64,000 nucleotides of DNA from Lobosporangium transversale (taxonomy: Eukaryota; Mortierellomycota; Mortierellomycetes; Mortierellales; Mortierellaceae), in assembly GCF_002105155.1 (NCBI RefSeq), contig NW_019028979.1, positions 248,001 through 312,000 of the forward strand, read 5' to 3'. Made by a program: the position numbers and the translations under genes. The notes beneath the pieces were generated by a model. It was not told the origin of the DNA. It ran no database searches and saw only the letters and a list, made by a program, of their open reading frames with translations. How positions within the stretch are numbered: position 1 is the first letter of the stretch; every line of letters begins with the position of its first letter. Positions 45,490 through 57,836 of the stretch are shown piece after piece.

Positions 45490-48135
45490 TTACAAGAACA
45501 TTTGGCCAGACTGGGTGGTAACAGTTGAAATCTTCTGAATGGCATTGATAAGGGCAGCAGTACGGAAGTCAGTGTTCTTGAGTGCAGCAGTGGCACGGGT
45601 CTCTTCGCAGGCACCAATCATGGTATCCTCAAGGCCAGAGTAGACGAGCTCATGCTCCTCAGCTCCGTGGATGACAGCGCGACGCTCCTGAGGGGTCAAC
45701 TGGCGGCCAGCGTTCTCCTCAACCAAGGTCAAGAGCTTGTCCTTACCAGCCTCCTCCCACTTGCGGGACATACGGCCGAAACGGACGTGCGACAAGTTCT
45801 TGAGCCACTCAAAGTACGAGACAGTGACTCCTCCGGCGTTCAACAACAAGTCAGGAATGACGACCTTACCCTGGGCAACGAGGTAGTCATGCGCAGCAGG
45901 GGTGATGGGGCCGTTGGCGGCTTCACCAATGATCTTGGCCTTGATGTTCTTGACGTTTTTGAGGCCGATCTGACGCTCAAGGGCAGCAGGAATCAGGATA
46001 TCGCACTCGCGTTCCAAAATCTTGATAGGGTCCTCGATCATTTCTGCACCATTGAAGCCACGGAACGATCCCTTCTCGCCACGGTACTTGAAGAGAGCCT
46101 CAACGTCGAGGCCGTTGGGATCATAAGCAGCAACATCGTGTTCACCAATACCAATGATCTTAGCACCGTTGTTGTGGAAGAACTTTGCAGCCCAGTAGCC
46201 GACGTTTCCAAAGCCTTGGACAATGATAGACTTGCCTGCGATCTCGCTGGTCAAGCCAGTCGCCTTCTGGATCTCTGGGAACTGCAAGAACTCACGGATA
46301 CCATAGTAGACGCCCAGGCCGGTGGCCTCATTACGGCCGCGGACACCTCCCTGCGAAATAGGCTTGCCGGTGACGCACCCAGCAGCGTTGACATCCTGGG
46401 GATTGAACTGACGGTAAGTGTCCATGATCCAGGACATCTCGCGAGGGCCGGTTCCGACGTCAGGGGCAGGAACATCCACACCAGGTCCGATAAAGTTCTT
46501 CTGGCAGAGCTCCATAGTGTAGCGACGAGTGATGCGCTCGAGTTGAGCAGGGGTGAACTTCTTGGGGTCGAGCTTGACACCTCCCTTAGCACCTCCAAAA
46601 GGGACATCGACGACAGCGCACTTGTAGGTCATCAAGGAAGCCAAAGCCTCGACCTCCTCGAGGTCAACCTCATCCGAGAAACGGATACCTCCCTTGCAAG
46701 GGAGGCGATGACGAGAGTGCTGGGCACGGTAGCCCTCGACGATGATGTGGGTATCAGGATCGACTTCGACTGGGAACTTGACGCTTAAGACCGAGTCAAC
46801 AGCCCTGATGCCAGTCAAGGTCTTTTCAGGGACACCGCTGATCTTGGCAGCCTATATCAATCATGATGTTATAGATATGTAGCACATGTTAGTTAATATA
46901 GTACGTAATGACTAATAGATAATCGTGGGCTTTAAAGTTACTCAAGGGCAAACAAGTTAGAACAAATCAAGGAATGAAAGGGATTCAAGAGCATCGGGAT
47001 AACTATGTTTTCTTGTTTGTCCATGCATTCTTAATGCACTCTGAGAAATCCTATCGGGTGATTGGCTCTTGCCCGCTCAATCCTAATCTCCAACCCGACG
47101 ATCATTAATTGATACACAACAACAAACAAAATAAGATTATAAAAATAAAAATAAGAAATAAAAAAAGAGTCCCAAGTGCCGATCCTTTCCATCTGTATTT
47201 GTGTTACGGCTGTGTAAGGTTCGTAAGATCAGATCCATCCTGTAGTGCACATCTCTCGGGTCATTCCGTCTTTTCTCTATCTTGCTTTTGTACCCAATGG
47301 AACATTTTTGGCCCAGAGTAATGGGACTTTTAAGCCGGAAAAAGTCGCGAATAGAAAAATTAATGTACACAGGAAAGATAGGAACTTACGCGATCATAGA
47401 AAGTCTCGACAGAGCCCAGGAAACCAGGCTCGTGATCCTCACAGGCCGCGTTTGTGACATGGGTACTCAAGAAGCGGGCAGCGGGAACGGCAACAGAGGC
47501 ACGGTGAAGGCGGATAGCTGAGGCAAGAGAGCTAGAGGGAATGAGGTTGCTTTTGATGTTAGCGTGAAAAAGGACAAAAACAGCCCACGAAATACACGAA
47601 ATAAGATTTGTTTTTGTCGATCATTAATCAATCACAAAAATAACCAGTCAGGAATTCTCAATTCTCCAGTTGTTCAATTATTCCAAAAAGAGACACGAGC
47701 TCATTTGGTGACATGATCCTGATGACTGAAATGAGTTTCCGCAAAAAAAAAAAAAAAAAAGAAAAAAAAGAGGCGCAGGTCCTATCCTATCTTTCCTATC
47801 CTTCTATTCATTCATTTGCTCTTCTCTTAATGATAACGAGTCGCATGCAAAGTAAATCATAATGGGCACCGAGATTAAGGTCTATGGACTGGTTGTAAAT
47901 TACATGTGTCCATTACATGCGAGGTTGAGTCCTTGAAGTGCCTATATCGTAGTTCCATCGCTCCATTGTCCGAGTGCCCCATTGCACATAGCCCCATTTC
48001 CCATTGCTCCATCCCTCCATTGTCCACTTTCCATTGTCCCATATGCTGATATGATTAATATGTATGAATCTTATCCATTGATATGTCATGGTTAGAAACT
48101 TACCCTGGAGTTCTGCGAAGAAGAGCTACAACCAT
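45490..48135 (-). CDS. Mitochondrial glutamate dehydrogenase, animal-type (511 aa)
   Basis: Oxidatively deaminates glutamate to 2-oxoglutarate and ammonium with NAD(P). Three exons: 48135-48104 (32 nt), 47531-47390 and 46851-45490. Residues 1-35 form an Arg/Ala presequence (MVVALLRRTPGSLASAIRLH). The mature start GFLGSVETFYDRAAKI resembles animal GLUD1. Substrate/catalytic lysines: PCKGGIRF (K111), MTYKCA (K135) and PFGGAKGG (K147). The dinucleotide-binding turn is GFGNVG (271-276). The C-terminal part has NAGGVTVSYFEWLKN, then a helical stretch of about 40 residues before ELVYSGLEDTM, where animal and ciliate enzymes carry the regulatory antenna. It differs from the usual fungal enzymes, the 450-aa NADP type and the 115-kDa NAD type. 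A long antisense frame over exon 3 is a codon-usage shadow. Both introns exceed 500 nt. Confidence 0.93.
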
Positions 48136-49832
48136 TGTAGGGAAAGTGAAATTGAAGAAGAAAAGGCTAGGGTTAAACAGCGAAGAAGGGCAGGGCGGAA
48201 AGGTGAAGAAGGTGAAGAAGGTGAAGAAGGAGAGGAAGAAAAGAAGGAGGACATTTGAGTTGGAGCTATTATATTTATAAATGATCCAATATACTTTTTT
48301 GAATAAACAGTTTGTATTGAACTTGACTTGATCTGGCCTTGATCTGGCTTGGTCTGCCCTGTTACACATTGCTCGCGACGGATCGGATCCCTCATCTATC
48401 AATGCCCGTTGACCACACGAGCGTGTTTTTGTGTTTTGTGCTCATATATCAACTCTTATTTGTTACTTTTCTATCAGCTACCGTACTTCCGTATTCCCCT
48501 TCCCATCACTTTGCACTCTCAAGATGATATCCTTGACCCCTTTTCAATCCATGTCTCCGAGTCTGTTGACCACAGATGGACATGTTGTTGTTACGCTTTT
48601 TTTATTACTTTTATTTTTTTTTTATTGTATTTTTATTCTGTCAGGTTGCCCCAATTTTTTTTTTTTTCTTTTTGCCATCGCCGTGTTGGTATGGACAATA
48701 TCGTAAGGCTCAAATATTTCTTTCCCTTTTCCTTGGGCTTTGCGCACTTTTTTTTTTTTTTTTTTTCCGCTTTGATGAATAAAGGTGACCCGTAATCGCA
48801 ACACCCATAACTATGCTTATAGCATGTTGGAATGATTTGGTTGAAACGAAATCACACATTCCTTTAGATTTCACTATGGCTTTGTATAAATGACACGTTT
48901 AGATTTTTTATCCATATCAGAAACAAAAGATCCATCTATCACTTTCCTTGTGTCATGTAAGCTCTGATGCAACGAAACACATGTTAGATGATCGGTCTTC
49001 TTTATTATTATTCCTCTCGTCAAAATTCCCACGCTGGTCTCCCATTTGGAAGGTGATGAGGTCAATTCCTCTAAGCTGCATGCTTCAACAATTTCTTTTT
49101 ATACCGTTACAAAGCTCGTGAAACGATTATTGCTATTTTACAACTAATAATGTGGCGAACAAGCAAGATCCAATAACGATTATCCAAATTCCACACTTGT
49201 GGTTGGCTCTCTGTAACTCTGCCGGCAGCCTGGAAGTTGGATCGCTGCATTGTGATCACTGTTTCATCCAATCAAATAGCCCTTCATCTTGATATTCTGG
49301 ACACGAGATATACCCATCACCGTATGCAATGGCTCCATTGGTGGCCCGCAATCCAAAAATGAAAAATGAAGAATGAATATTAAACAATAAATGATGAATA
49401 ATAGGAATTACAGCCTTTTTTTACGTGGTGTATCGTAAGGCAGATCCAGAGTAAATGTGTATCTTTTTTTTTTTTTTTTCCTTCAAGAAGGACACAAAGT
49501 GCTGGCGCAGAAGAAGGGGAGCAACGTAAATAGGTTTGTCCTCTTGGACCAGTTCGTTCTCACGAATACAAATTCAGGAATACGGAACGACAAATTGGCT
49601 TAGTTTTGTACAACTGGACAAGGAAAAGGTCATGAAAGTAAGGCTGTGGCCTGTAAAAGGGGGTTTCCCTTGAGGATATTTTTCGGACTCATAATCTTGA
49701 GACGCCTATGTCTCCAAAACTCACTCCTACATTTCCCCTTAATGGGAAAGTGAAATTGAAAAAAAATAAGCCCTTTGTTTTTCTTTTCGTCACTCTAAAC
49801 AAACTCTACTAACTTTCTATCATATCATAAAC
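48136..49832. other. Divergent promoter region between GDH and the 289-aa protein gene
   Basis: Contains a short 9-nt repeat (48202-48228), T runs near 48651-48666, 48749-48766 and 49464-49479, and CT-rich stretches. The plus-strand frame at 48349-48795 is driven by poly-T (poly-Phe) and is not called. Confidence 0.5.
48202..48228 (+). repeat. Three copies of GGTGAAGAA
   Basis: Perfect 9-nt tandem triplet in the GDH leader/promoter region, about 70 nt upstream of its ATG. Confidence 0.8.
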
Positions 49833-50702
49833 ATGGATGCTACCATTGCTACAAAAGCCATTCAAGAACTCTACACGAGTTACCGTGCTGCAGAACGCGC
49901 TTGGATCAATTCGATTTCCACTTCAGAGTCCCATGCATCATCTGCTGCTATACAGGATTGCTCACTTCACTATGGAGAGTTAGCCTTTGTCCTTGCAGGT
50001 CTCAAACCATGCGTCTTGGTTCAAATGCCTACATCCGAACTGACCCAAAGCTTGTATCATCAGGTCCTGGAGTCGTACTGGCTAAAATTAGATGTTTACA
50101 AACTTCATCAACAACAAAAACAACAACAACAACAGCCTCAGCAGCATCTGCATAGACCATTTTCATTAGGACTAGATTGTCGATTGATCACCCGAAATAT
50201 CTGTTCTCCTGAAATGTCACTCCAAGGCTGTGTCCTCATCTGGTCCAACCAGACGATCCAATCCCATCCGCAAACTGCAATCATCCAACACGCCATCCAT
50301 CAACTCTTTTCTTCTCCTTCTCTCTCTTCAGATAATGCCACAAATGTTATTTCTGACCATGATTTAGCCATTATGCTCGATATTCCTGGTAGACTTCCAG
50401 AGAACTCTCTCGAGATCCAAAACATGATAGAAGTCTCGTACTGGGACCAAAAAGACGAAAACTATAGGACTATGAGCAGCAGTCATAGCAATCAAAACAA
50501 CAATAGTCATACAGAGGCCAATGATGACGAGCAAATTAAATCAACAGCCTCTTCTTCGCCAATACTCTTGACAGCGTTCGCTGCTCAGCCTGATCAGATA
50601 CCCGCAGTACAAGCCCATTTTCAAAAATATAAAAACACTGTCAGCAGCGTGTTTGGAATAAAACTAAAGCTACATATTCAAGCCATGGCGGACATGGCCT
50701 AA
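49833..50702 (+). CDS. Unrecognised 289-aa protein
   Basis: I cannot assign a family. Single exon with an ATG in good context (ACATGG). N-terminal helix (residues 1-35, KAIQELYTSYRAAERAW). Ordered blocks: GELAFVLAGLKPCVLVQMPT (about 50-69), a Gln-rich loop (about 96-106), GLDCRLITRNICSPEMSLQG (about 113-132), IIQHAIHQLFS (about 150-160), and HDLAIMLDIPGRLPENSLEI (about 178-197). A Ser/Asn-rich loop (215-240) follows, and the C-terminal block is ILLTAFAAQPDQIPAVQAHF then VFGIKLKLHIQAM. No signal peptide or membrane span. The alternation of beta-like and helical blocks suggests a folded cytosolic enzyme or adaptor. The poly-Gln and Ser/Asn loops look like surface insertions. Confidence 0.75.
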   Translation: MDATIATKAIQELYTSYRAAERAWINSISTSESHASSAAIQDCSLHYGELAFVLAGLKPCVLVQMPTSELTQSLYHQVLESYWLKLDVYKLHQQQKQQQQQPQQHLHRPFSLGLDCRLITRNICSPEMSLQGCVLIWSNQTIQSHPQTAIIQHAIHQLFSSPSLSSDNATNVISDHDLAIMLDIPGRLPENSLEIQNMIEVSYWDQKDENYRTMSSSHSNQNNNSHTEANDDEQIKSTASSSPILLTAFAAQPDQIPAVQAHFQKYKNTVSSVFGIKLKLHIQAMADMA

Positions 50703-50773
50703 TTCAATTTTTTTTTTTATCTATTTTAAAAAGAACAACAACCGCTATGTATTATTTGTATTGAAGAGAAAAT

Positions 50774-50775
<2 letters not shown>

Positions 50776-50807
<32 letters not shown>
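50776..50807 (+). repeat. T32 homopolymer in the convergent 3' region
   Basis: Lies in the 287-nt gap between the 289-aa protein gene and the ISWI 3' end; that gap holds nothing else recognisable. Confidence 0.85.
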
Positions 50808-50989
50808 CGTAGATTTTTTTCCTTCTATTAACTCAAGTACAAGTAGTTATAATCAGAGAGTGAGAAAATGAATGAGTAGTCGCAGTTAGCGACGGCAAGA
50901 TCCATCCAGTACAAAGAAAGAGACTATAAATGAAGGAAGGAAAAGAAAAAAGAAAAAAAGCATATAACCTTGGAAGGGACTTGTCTCAT

Positions 50990-53900
50990 CTATTTTCGCC
51001 TACTCGAACGCGAACTTGAGCTTTCTGGTGATCCCTTGCGAGATGCCTTCCCTGAAACTGCTGGGGATCCCTTTCTGGATGTTGCAGGCGAGGCTTTGAG
51101 AGATGACGCTGGTGATGCTCTGCTCGATGATGTTGCTCCTCCTTTCGTCTTTTTAACAGGCGTTTCTTCTTTCTTCTACACATATTTAGACAAGAATACA
51201 CAATGGTATAATTATAATAATAAAAAAGTCAATGGTTAATACCAAACTAAACCCAGACATCAGGAAACATAGCTCCAGCTCTTCCAAGTCCTTACCACTC
51301 CCTTGACAGGCTCGTCTGGTTTCTCGTCCGAGATTAAACATTTAATGAGATAAGCACATCGTCTCTGTAGCTCCAAGGGTGTGCGACTCTTTAGGAACCA
51401 ATCGAATCTGAACAAAGGACTCTTACGAATCTCATCCCTAATTTTGTCATATACATCGTCTGTGCCATACCCAAGACGCTCAAGTTGAATGATCAAAAAC
51501 CGATCCTCTTCTTCCGTATAGTTCCTGGTCTTCGTTTGATTATATGCGATCTTAAGCTGCTGCAACGGGACCCGATGACGATGAACCACTGCACTAAGTT
51601 GATCCTGAATATCAGACTGGCGTTGAAGCTTGCTCTCACCCTTTTCAATAGCAGTAATAATACGTTCATAATCTACAGGCACAAGTGAGGCAGAAGTCAG
51701 ATATTTTCAGATTCGACTACATTAAACAAACAAATAAACAAGTCTTGAAGTTCATCGTACCTGCAATTTCAGTATAACGTTTCCAAAAAACTTTTGAATA
51801 GGCCTTGACTTCTTGAAGCGTCTTTCCTTCAATTTCAGTTGTAATGTCAGCGAGATTACTACGCCCATACTTTTCACATGCTTTGTAGAATGAGATAAAA
51901 TCACGTTTGCTCCAATTTTCAAAGCCCTACAGACAAAGGAACAGTGAGCGTGGAATGGTAAAGAGTTACATTTTTGTACTTTCATTCGAGCGTAAAAGCA
52001 TACAAATTGAAGTAAAGTAGGGCCCTTACCGACTGTAAAAGTTCTTCTTTTTCAGCAATCTCCTCCTCAGTTAAAGGCTCAGCAGCGTCAATCAATGCCT
52101 GCTCATTCTGCTGCTGTTCCTCGAGTTCTTCCTCTGTCATATTGGCCGCCTCACTTCCAACGGCCTTTGGAACGCGATATCCGATCGACTTGCGATAAAA
52201 CAGCACTTCCTTCTCCTGTAACTCGTGGAGACGAGCAGGATAGAATTGAAAGTCCTGGATATTGAGTGCTTTAGGGGGTCGAGGCGCTTTTGTCGATGGA
52301 GCCTTTGGAGCAACACGCAATGCATCTCTATAGTAATCATCTACTGCATAGTTGGCCTTGCGCTCACGTTTCGCAGGCGTAATCCACAGCAAGCTTCCAT
52401 CGGCCTTTCTCTTGTTACTCCAGTCTTCGCCTTGCCAATCGTATGCACTTCCTTCTGCATTAGTGAATTTTGCTAAATCCTCGATTCCGAGGTTTGAATA
52501 TTTTTGATTTAGCTCTGCTGTCTTTTCCTCTCCGCGACGGAGGATCTGCTCAATATCAGGATCGTAAAAGTTATCCGTCGTGCTCTTAAACACATCTGCA
52601 GCTCCATGTTGAATCATTGTCAACAACTCATCCTTATTGGCAGTCTTCTGCTGCTGAGTCATGCGTCCTTGCTGAATGACAAGTTGATCCAATCGTAGTT
52701 TTTGCGCTGCTCGCTCCAATACTTTCTCCTCAATACCATTTTCCGTCACAAATCTAAAGACATACACCTGTTTCTTCTGGCCAATACGATGAGCACGATC
52801 CTGGGCCTGCAGATCAACCTGAGGATTCCAATCACTGTCATAAAGAACAACAATGTCGGCAGTAACCAAGTTGATACCGAGACCACCAGCACGAGTTGTA
52901 AGTAGGAAAATAAACTTTGAGCTATTGGGCTTGTTATATTCATCAATAGCAGTGACACGATCCTCATGGTTGGTTTGGCCATCAATACGACAATACTCTA
53001 TGGAAAAGTACAAATACAGGCTCTATAAGTTGATTGAACATGTACAAACCATGTGCAAAAACTTTAAATATATATGATAGAAACATACCATATCCACGGA
53101 AGACGCAATAATCCTCCAAGATATCGAGGACGCGACTCATCTGACTGAAGAGAAGCACGCGGGAACCTTGCTCTTTCATGCGTTTAAGTAGTTTGTCCAA
53201 TACAATCATCTTTCCTGCATTGTCAATAATGTGTTGATCGGTGGTATAAGGAGGCCCTGGCTCTGCGCCATCAAAAAGGTATGGGTGATTACAGCACTTG
53301 CGCAATTGCATGACGATATTCAAGAGCCTGGTCTTTCCCTCTCTCTTATTGGCACCTGCTCCATTGACAGCATCAATATCCTTCTCTAAAATTCTCTGAT
53401 ACCACTTGCGCTGCATTGGCGTTAGACCAACGTAGAGGTTGATTTCTTTCTTGGGCAACAAGCTCTTCTCAACATCGGATTTGATACGACGCAGCAAGAA
53501 GGGCCGCAACACCTTATGCAACTGCTGGACAACCTTATCCTGGTCTCCCCCTTGGGTCTCAAACCAAGCATCAAAGTCCTCTGCTGAGCTGAAAACATCT
53601 GGCAACAAAAAGTTAAGAAGTGCCCAAAGCTCATGAAGATTGTTTTGCAAAGGTGTCCCTGTAATCAAAAGTCGATTTCTTGAGTTGAAGGTGCGAATGA
53701 TCTGTGATAACTGCGAGTTTTCGTTTTTGATGCGATGGGCCTCATCAATGACAATATACTGCCAGGCAAACTTCTTCAAATGTGTCTTCTCCAATAAGCA
53801 GATGTCATATGACGTCAAGCAAACATCAAACTTTTGTGTAAGCAAGCGTGACTGAATCATAGCAGCCTAAAGTAGTAATACAATAGGTGAAGTTAGCGTG

Positions 53901-55539
53901 AGTGTCCGGTATTTCTTCATACAATTTCATATGAATGTATTTTGGCTGTAATGAAAGTTCCTTACACGTTCGTCCTTGTTAGCATGTAGCAAAAAGACAT
54001 TTGAATCCGGGAGCCACTTATTAAATTCACTCTTCCAATTGTAAAGGGTTGACTTCGGCACAATGACCAGGTGTGGTCCCGCAATACCCTCAATATGCTT
54101 TAGATATCCAAGAAACGAGATTGTTTGTAACGTTTTGCCCAGACCCTATAGAATAGCAAAGGATTCATAATTCATGCTTAGTAAGGCTACACTTTTTATA
54201 AAACCTGATGGAGACTTATTGCCTTCGGTAACAGTTACCATCTCATCCGCTAGAATTCCATTGATACCGTTCTTGAAAAGTGAGATCATCCAGTTAAGTC
54301 CTTGGATCTGATAATCCCGCAACGTACCGTTCTTGATGTCTATATGCCAAGGGCCGAGGTTAAACAAAAAAAAGAAATATGAACGAGTATGATTATGTGA
54401 GCGACGATGTAGATGGGCCATAATGATAGCCTTAAATGCAATTAAGGTACATTACATGCAGGTGATTCCGTGAACACAAATGAACTATCATCGTTCTCAT
54501 TTTCTTCATCTTTTAACAGCTCCTGATCTTCCTCCTTCTCGGTCTTGCGACCAGCACGAGATCCCTTGGGAGCTTTGACTTTCTCCTTGTATTCTTCGCC
54601 TCGCTCTACCAACAGCTTGGCAAACTCGGGGTCCTTCGCCTTCTTCAAATCAATGAAATGTTTAAAAAGTTCTACAGGGACGTAATTCAAATATCTGTTA
54701 GATCATAAGCCCACGATAATGAATGAAATATGAGTTTCAACAGAGGTACATTGCGCTTTAATGTACCTGTCTGCCCAAGGAGGTAAGAAATACGATTGGA
54801 GGTATCTACGAGCTATATTTTCGCCAGATCGGAGCGCACCAGACTGAATTGTTAGTTCAAGATCAGACCATATATCATCAAGTCCAGATTAACTGTTGGT
54901 TAAAGGGAAATTGGATATAGAAGATCTAGTTGCTTTGTGTGTGTATTTTTTACCTTGGCCTTGTCCATCTCGACAATGTCCTTCTCAAAGTTCTCTTTCT
55001 GTTGCTGGATCAATGCACGATCCTGTTCACGCTGCAACTTGCGCTCTGCCTTCAGGAGCTTATCCTGATCCTTCTTTGTAAGTTTCTCTTCTGGCTTCTC
55101 ATCTGGCTATATTTGTAGTGAGACCATTTTCGATTATAGGATTAAAGAAAAGAAAAAAATTTAAGAAAAGAAAAGAGGACAAAACACATTTTACATACAT
55201 TAGGTGGAGCAAGGATGCAAGTGTGACATGACGCATGCTTATACAATATTGGGTTCAAAATGATAGACATATAACCCTGAAGGTTGCTAATGACGCGTTG
55301 ATGCTTAAATTCATATATTGACTTACATTATGCATGGTCTCGTCTTCAGACATATGCTCGGCAATCTAAAATTAAACAATCGCAAAAAAAAAAGTAAATT
55401 GCAAGTTAGATAACACTGCCGAAATTACTGGCTGTTTATTATTATCGCTGTGGTTTATTTTATTGCCCTCTGCCAGGATAAAGCCATGCATACGGCTGTG
55501 GCAAAAAGGTAAAAAGCGCCATACCTCTTCATTGTTCAT
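50990..55539 (-). CDS. ISWI-family chromatin-remodelling ATPase (1074 aa)
   Basis: SNF2 ATPase that spaces nucleosomes (Isw1/Isw2; animal SNF2H). Twelve exons: 55539-55525, 55365-55327, 55106-54954, 54812-54767, 54671-54456, 54339-54239, 54145-53966, 53866-53089, 52997-52030, 51926-51761, 51672-51296 and 51175-50990. Pre-ATPase block [16 protein letters not shown] (the 46-nt exon 4 supplies the first half) and AutoN-like basic/acidic stretch. Helicase motifs: ILADEMGLGKT (about 185-195), [11 protein letters not shown] (290-300), [57 protein letters not shown] (about 720-800), SANT (about 833-887, [20 protein letters not shown]) and SLIDE (about 888-1000, [19 protein letters not shown]). The Lys/Ser-rich tail ends SSRSSRRK. 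The first two exons (15 and 39 nt) are tiny and rest on splice motifs alone. Confidence 0.93.
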
Positions 55540-56190
55540 TGTGAATGACGGAATGAATGACAGAAGGGGGAAGTCGTTTCTATTTCTGTAAGCCTAGTTT
55601 TGAAAGTGAAAACTGATGAGCAAGCTTATCTCTGCCCTGCTCTGTTTTGTCAAATGTAAATGGTATTCAAGGAGGGAACGCGTTTTAGAGCTTATTCCCG
55701 ATTAAAGCCTCCACATACAAGCAAGTGGAGGCGCAAGTTTGCTGGACACAGAAGGTCAGATACAATCGAAAATCAATGAAATACTAGGTGCAGTGAGTAG
55801 AAAATAAAAGGAAGTAACTGAAAGGAAAAAAAAAAAAAATGCTGCTATTTTATAAGGTAGAGAGGTATGTTCCGATGAAAAGAACAATGGTGTCTTTCGT
55901 TTGTGATGTGTACAGGATGAGATGGGTGATGGTACTCGACAAAGAAAAAGAGAAGAAAGAGGCGAGTAAAAAATAAAATAAAAAATAAATCAAAAAAGTA
56001 ACTGCACATACAAGCCACCAGGCAATATTAGATACTCTTCTTTCTTTATCTCCATAAACTAATTTTTTTTGACAGTTTGAAGTTTTATTTGTAAACAGAA
56101 CTTAATAAAAGTTCAAGTGATACTTGGGGAACAAAGGAAAAAACATCTATTACGCCAGATCTCTTAGCAAGATGTTCTTTTTTTTTTTTT

Positions 56191-56234
56191 CCTAGGACAC
56201 AGACGCGTCCTAGGGAAAATACTACGCGACGCGT
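56191..56234. promoter_or_regulatory. Hairpin plus two MluI-box (ACGCGT) motifs
   Basis: CCTAGGAC (56191-56198) and its reverse complement GTCCTAGG (56207-56214) flank an 8-nt loop. ACGCGT, the MCB element bound by MBF-type G1/S regulators in yeasts, occurs at 56203-56208 and 56229-56234. Two copies of a CpG-rich hexamer within 32 nt of AT-rich spacer are unlikely by chance. Regulatory use here is inferred. Confidence 0.4.
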
Positions 56235-56480
56235 CTCCTACGGATAGCACAGCCTCCTATATCAATAGCATATAGTATGTAGAAGATCTTGCCTGAGAGG
56301 CAGATCGGACTAGTAATATATATTATATGTCTGTCCTGGTAGCCCTTCGAGGTGTCTGGTAAGAATACTTTGTATCTGTGTTTTTTATTTCTCAACATTT
56401 AACGCACAATTCTCTTCGAGACCTTGCGTAGATCGTGCCTTCTATTTTTGGAAAGTGGTGGTTTTCTAGACAATGCCTTT

Positions 56481-56556
56481 GAATATTTACTAGTCCCTCG
56501 TGCTTCAAGAGCTTTGGCATAGTAAATATTCTCAAAAACAGCTTACTGGGACTAGT
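56481..56556. repeat. Two overlapping inverted repeats
   Basis: GAATATTTACTA (56481-56492) pairs with its exact reverse complement at 56520-56531. ACTAGTCCC (56489-56497) pairs with GGGACTAGT at 56548-56556. The left arms overlap, so the two foldbacks are mutually exclusive. This could be a decayed miniature transposable element or a switchable structure about 210-285 nt upstream of the ISY1 ATG. Confidence 0.6.
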
Positions 56557-56764
56557 CAGATAGCTCCTGTGGGGTTTGCTCCTTTTTGCTCTCAAGAAGA
56601 AAAGACAGAAGCTATAGGAAATGACGAAAAAATGGTGGCAAACTCAGACATTTTAGAAAAAAATAGTCGTCACATCATGTGACAAAGAACTCCTCTATTC
56701 TAATTCTCTTAATACCTTTACAATAACTAACTAGCTAACCAACCTAAACTAATAGTCGACAACC

Positions 56765-57836
56765 ATGGCCAGAAATGAAGAAAAAGCTCAGTATGGAAAG
56801 AGACCGACGTTTTTTAAAAGCACTATGCATACATCGTGCCAGCACAACTGATCAATTTATTTTTCTTTCATGCTTATGTCAAACATGATTCATGCAGATC
56901 TATGCTTTATCGCTTTCGCGAAGCAAAGAATGCAGAGCTAGGAGGATCAAAGAAACCAGAGCGGAGACCTTTTCGCATCACTGAAGTGTCATCCCTGACA
57001 GAAGCAGAAAAATGGCGTCGTAATGTTATTGGTGACATTTCTAGAAAGGTGTCCAAAATTCAGGATCGTAGGTGGAAGAAAAAAAAAGCTTTGTCGACCC
57101 ATTTCTTTATACATATGAAGGATAAAACGCCTATGCCTTCGTCAATTGACCTTTATTTTCTCGTGTCTTTAATAGCTGGTTTGTCTGATTTCCAAATCAG
57201 AGACTTGAACGACGAGATCAATAAATTAATGCGTGAAAAATATCGATGGGAGCAACAAATCAAAGACTTGGGAGGCGTGGATTACAGGGTATCTTTCAAA
57301 ATTGGGGAAGCCAACAATGGTCCATAAAATCGTTCTTTTGGGAGAATGAAAAATCCCGAGGTTAACACATCCTCAAATGCTTATAACGAATAGATCACGG
57401 GACCAAAGACATTGGATGCTCAAGGCAAAGAGGTTCCTGGCGCCCGTGGATACAAGTATTTTGGGCGCGCTAAGGATCTACCAGGAGTTAAGGAGCTTTT
57501 CCAACCTAAACGTAGGCCGCATAAAACATTTTGAAAAGCTATTGCTATTACTATATAAGAGAAAAAGAAGTGATACTGCTACTTAATTAATTAAGCAATA
57601 TCTGATTCTTCCACTCGTCTATTAGCGTTGACACTCAAAGAGAAAACTAGAGCAGAGCTATACCGCCATATCGACGCAGATTACTACGGATATAGAGACG
57701 AAGAAGACGGGACACTCTTGGAATTTGAGGAGGAACAGGAAGAGATTGGTATGATTCCTTTCATTGTTCTGCCATTTGAAAGAAAAAAGAGGAAATTGAG
57801 ACGTGTATCCGTCTACAGATTGTGATCTTTCTCTTA

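Larger units (their letters stand above)
55540..56764. other. Divergent promoter region between ISWI and ISY1
   Basis: About 1.2 kb with inverted repeats and two ACGCGT motifs (listed separately). The minus-strand frame at 56392-56595 could be a transposon scrap; I cannot support a gene. Confidence 0.5.

Noticed and set aside
45652-46788. 378-aa plus-strand frame antisense to GDH
   Set aside because: Lies exactly over exon 3 of a highly conserved gene with strong codon bias. Long antisense frames over GDH were once reported as genes in other organisms and are generally viewed as codon-usage artefacts. No recognisable protein.
48349-48795. 148-aa plus-strand frame between GDH and the 289-aa gene
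   Set aside because: Starts without ATG context, rich in Phe from T runs, no conserved blocks.
54767-54888. Alternative ISWI exon in another frame (starting [13 protein letters not shown])
   Set aside because: Splice sites exist, but the 46-nt alternative exon gives [13 protein letters not shown], which matches the conserved ISWI pre-ATPase motif.
56392-56682. Overlapping frames on both strands that might be a transposon fragment
   Set aside because: Short, overlapping and without any transposase or reverse-transcriptase motif; only the inverted repeats are reported.
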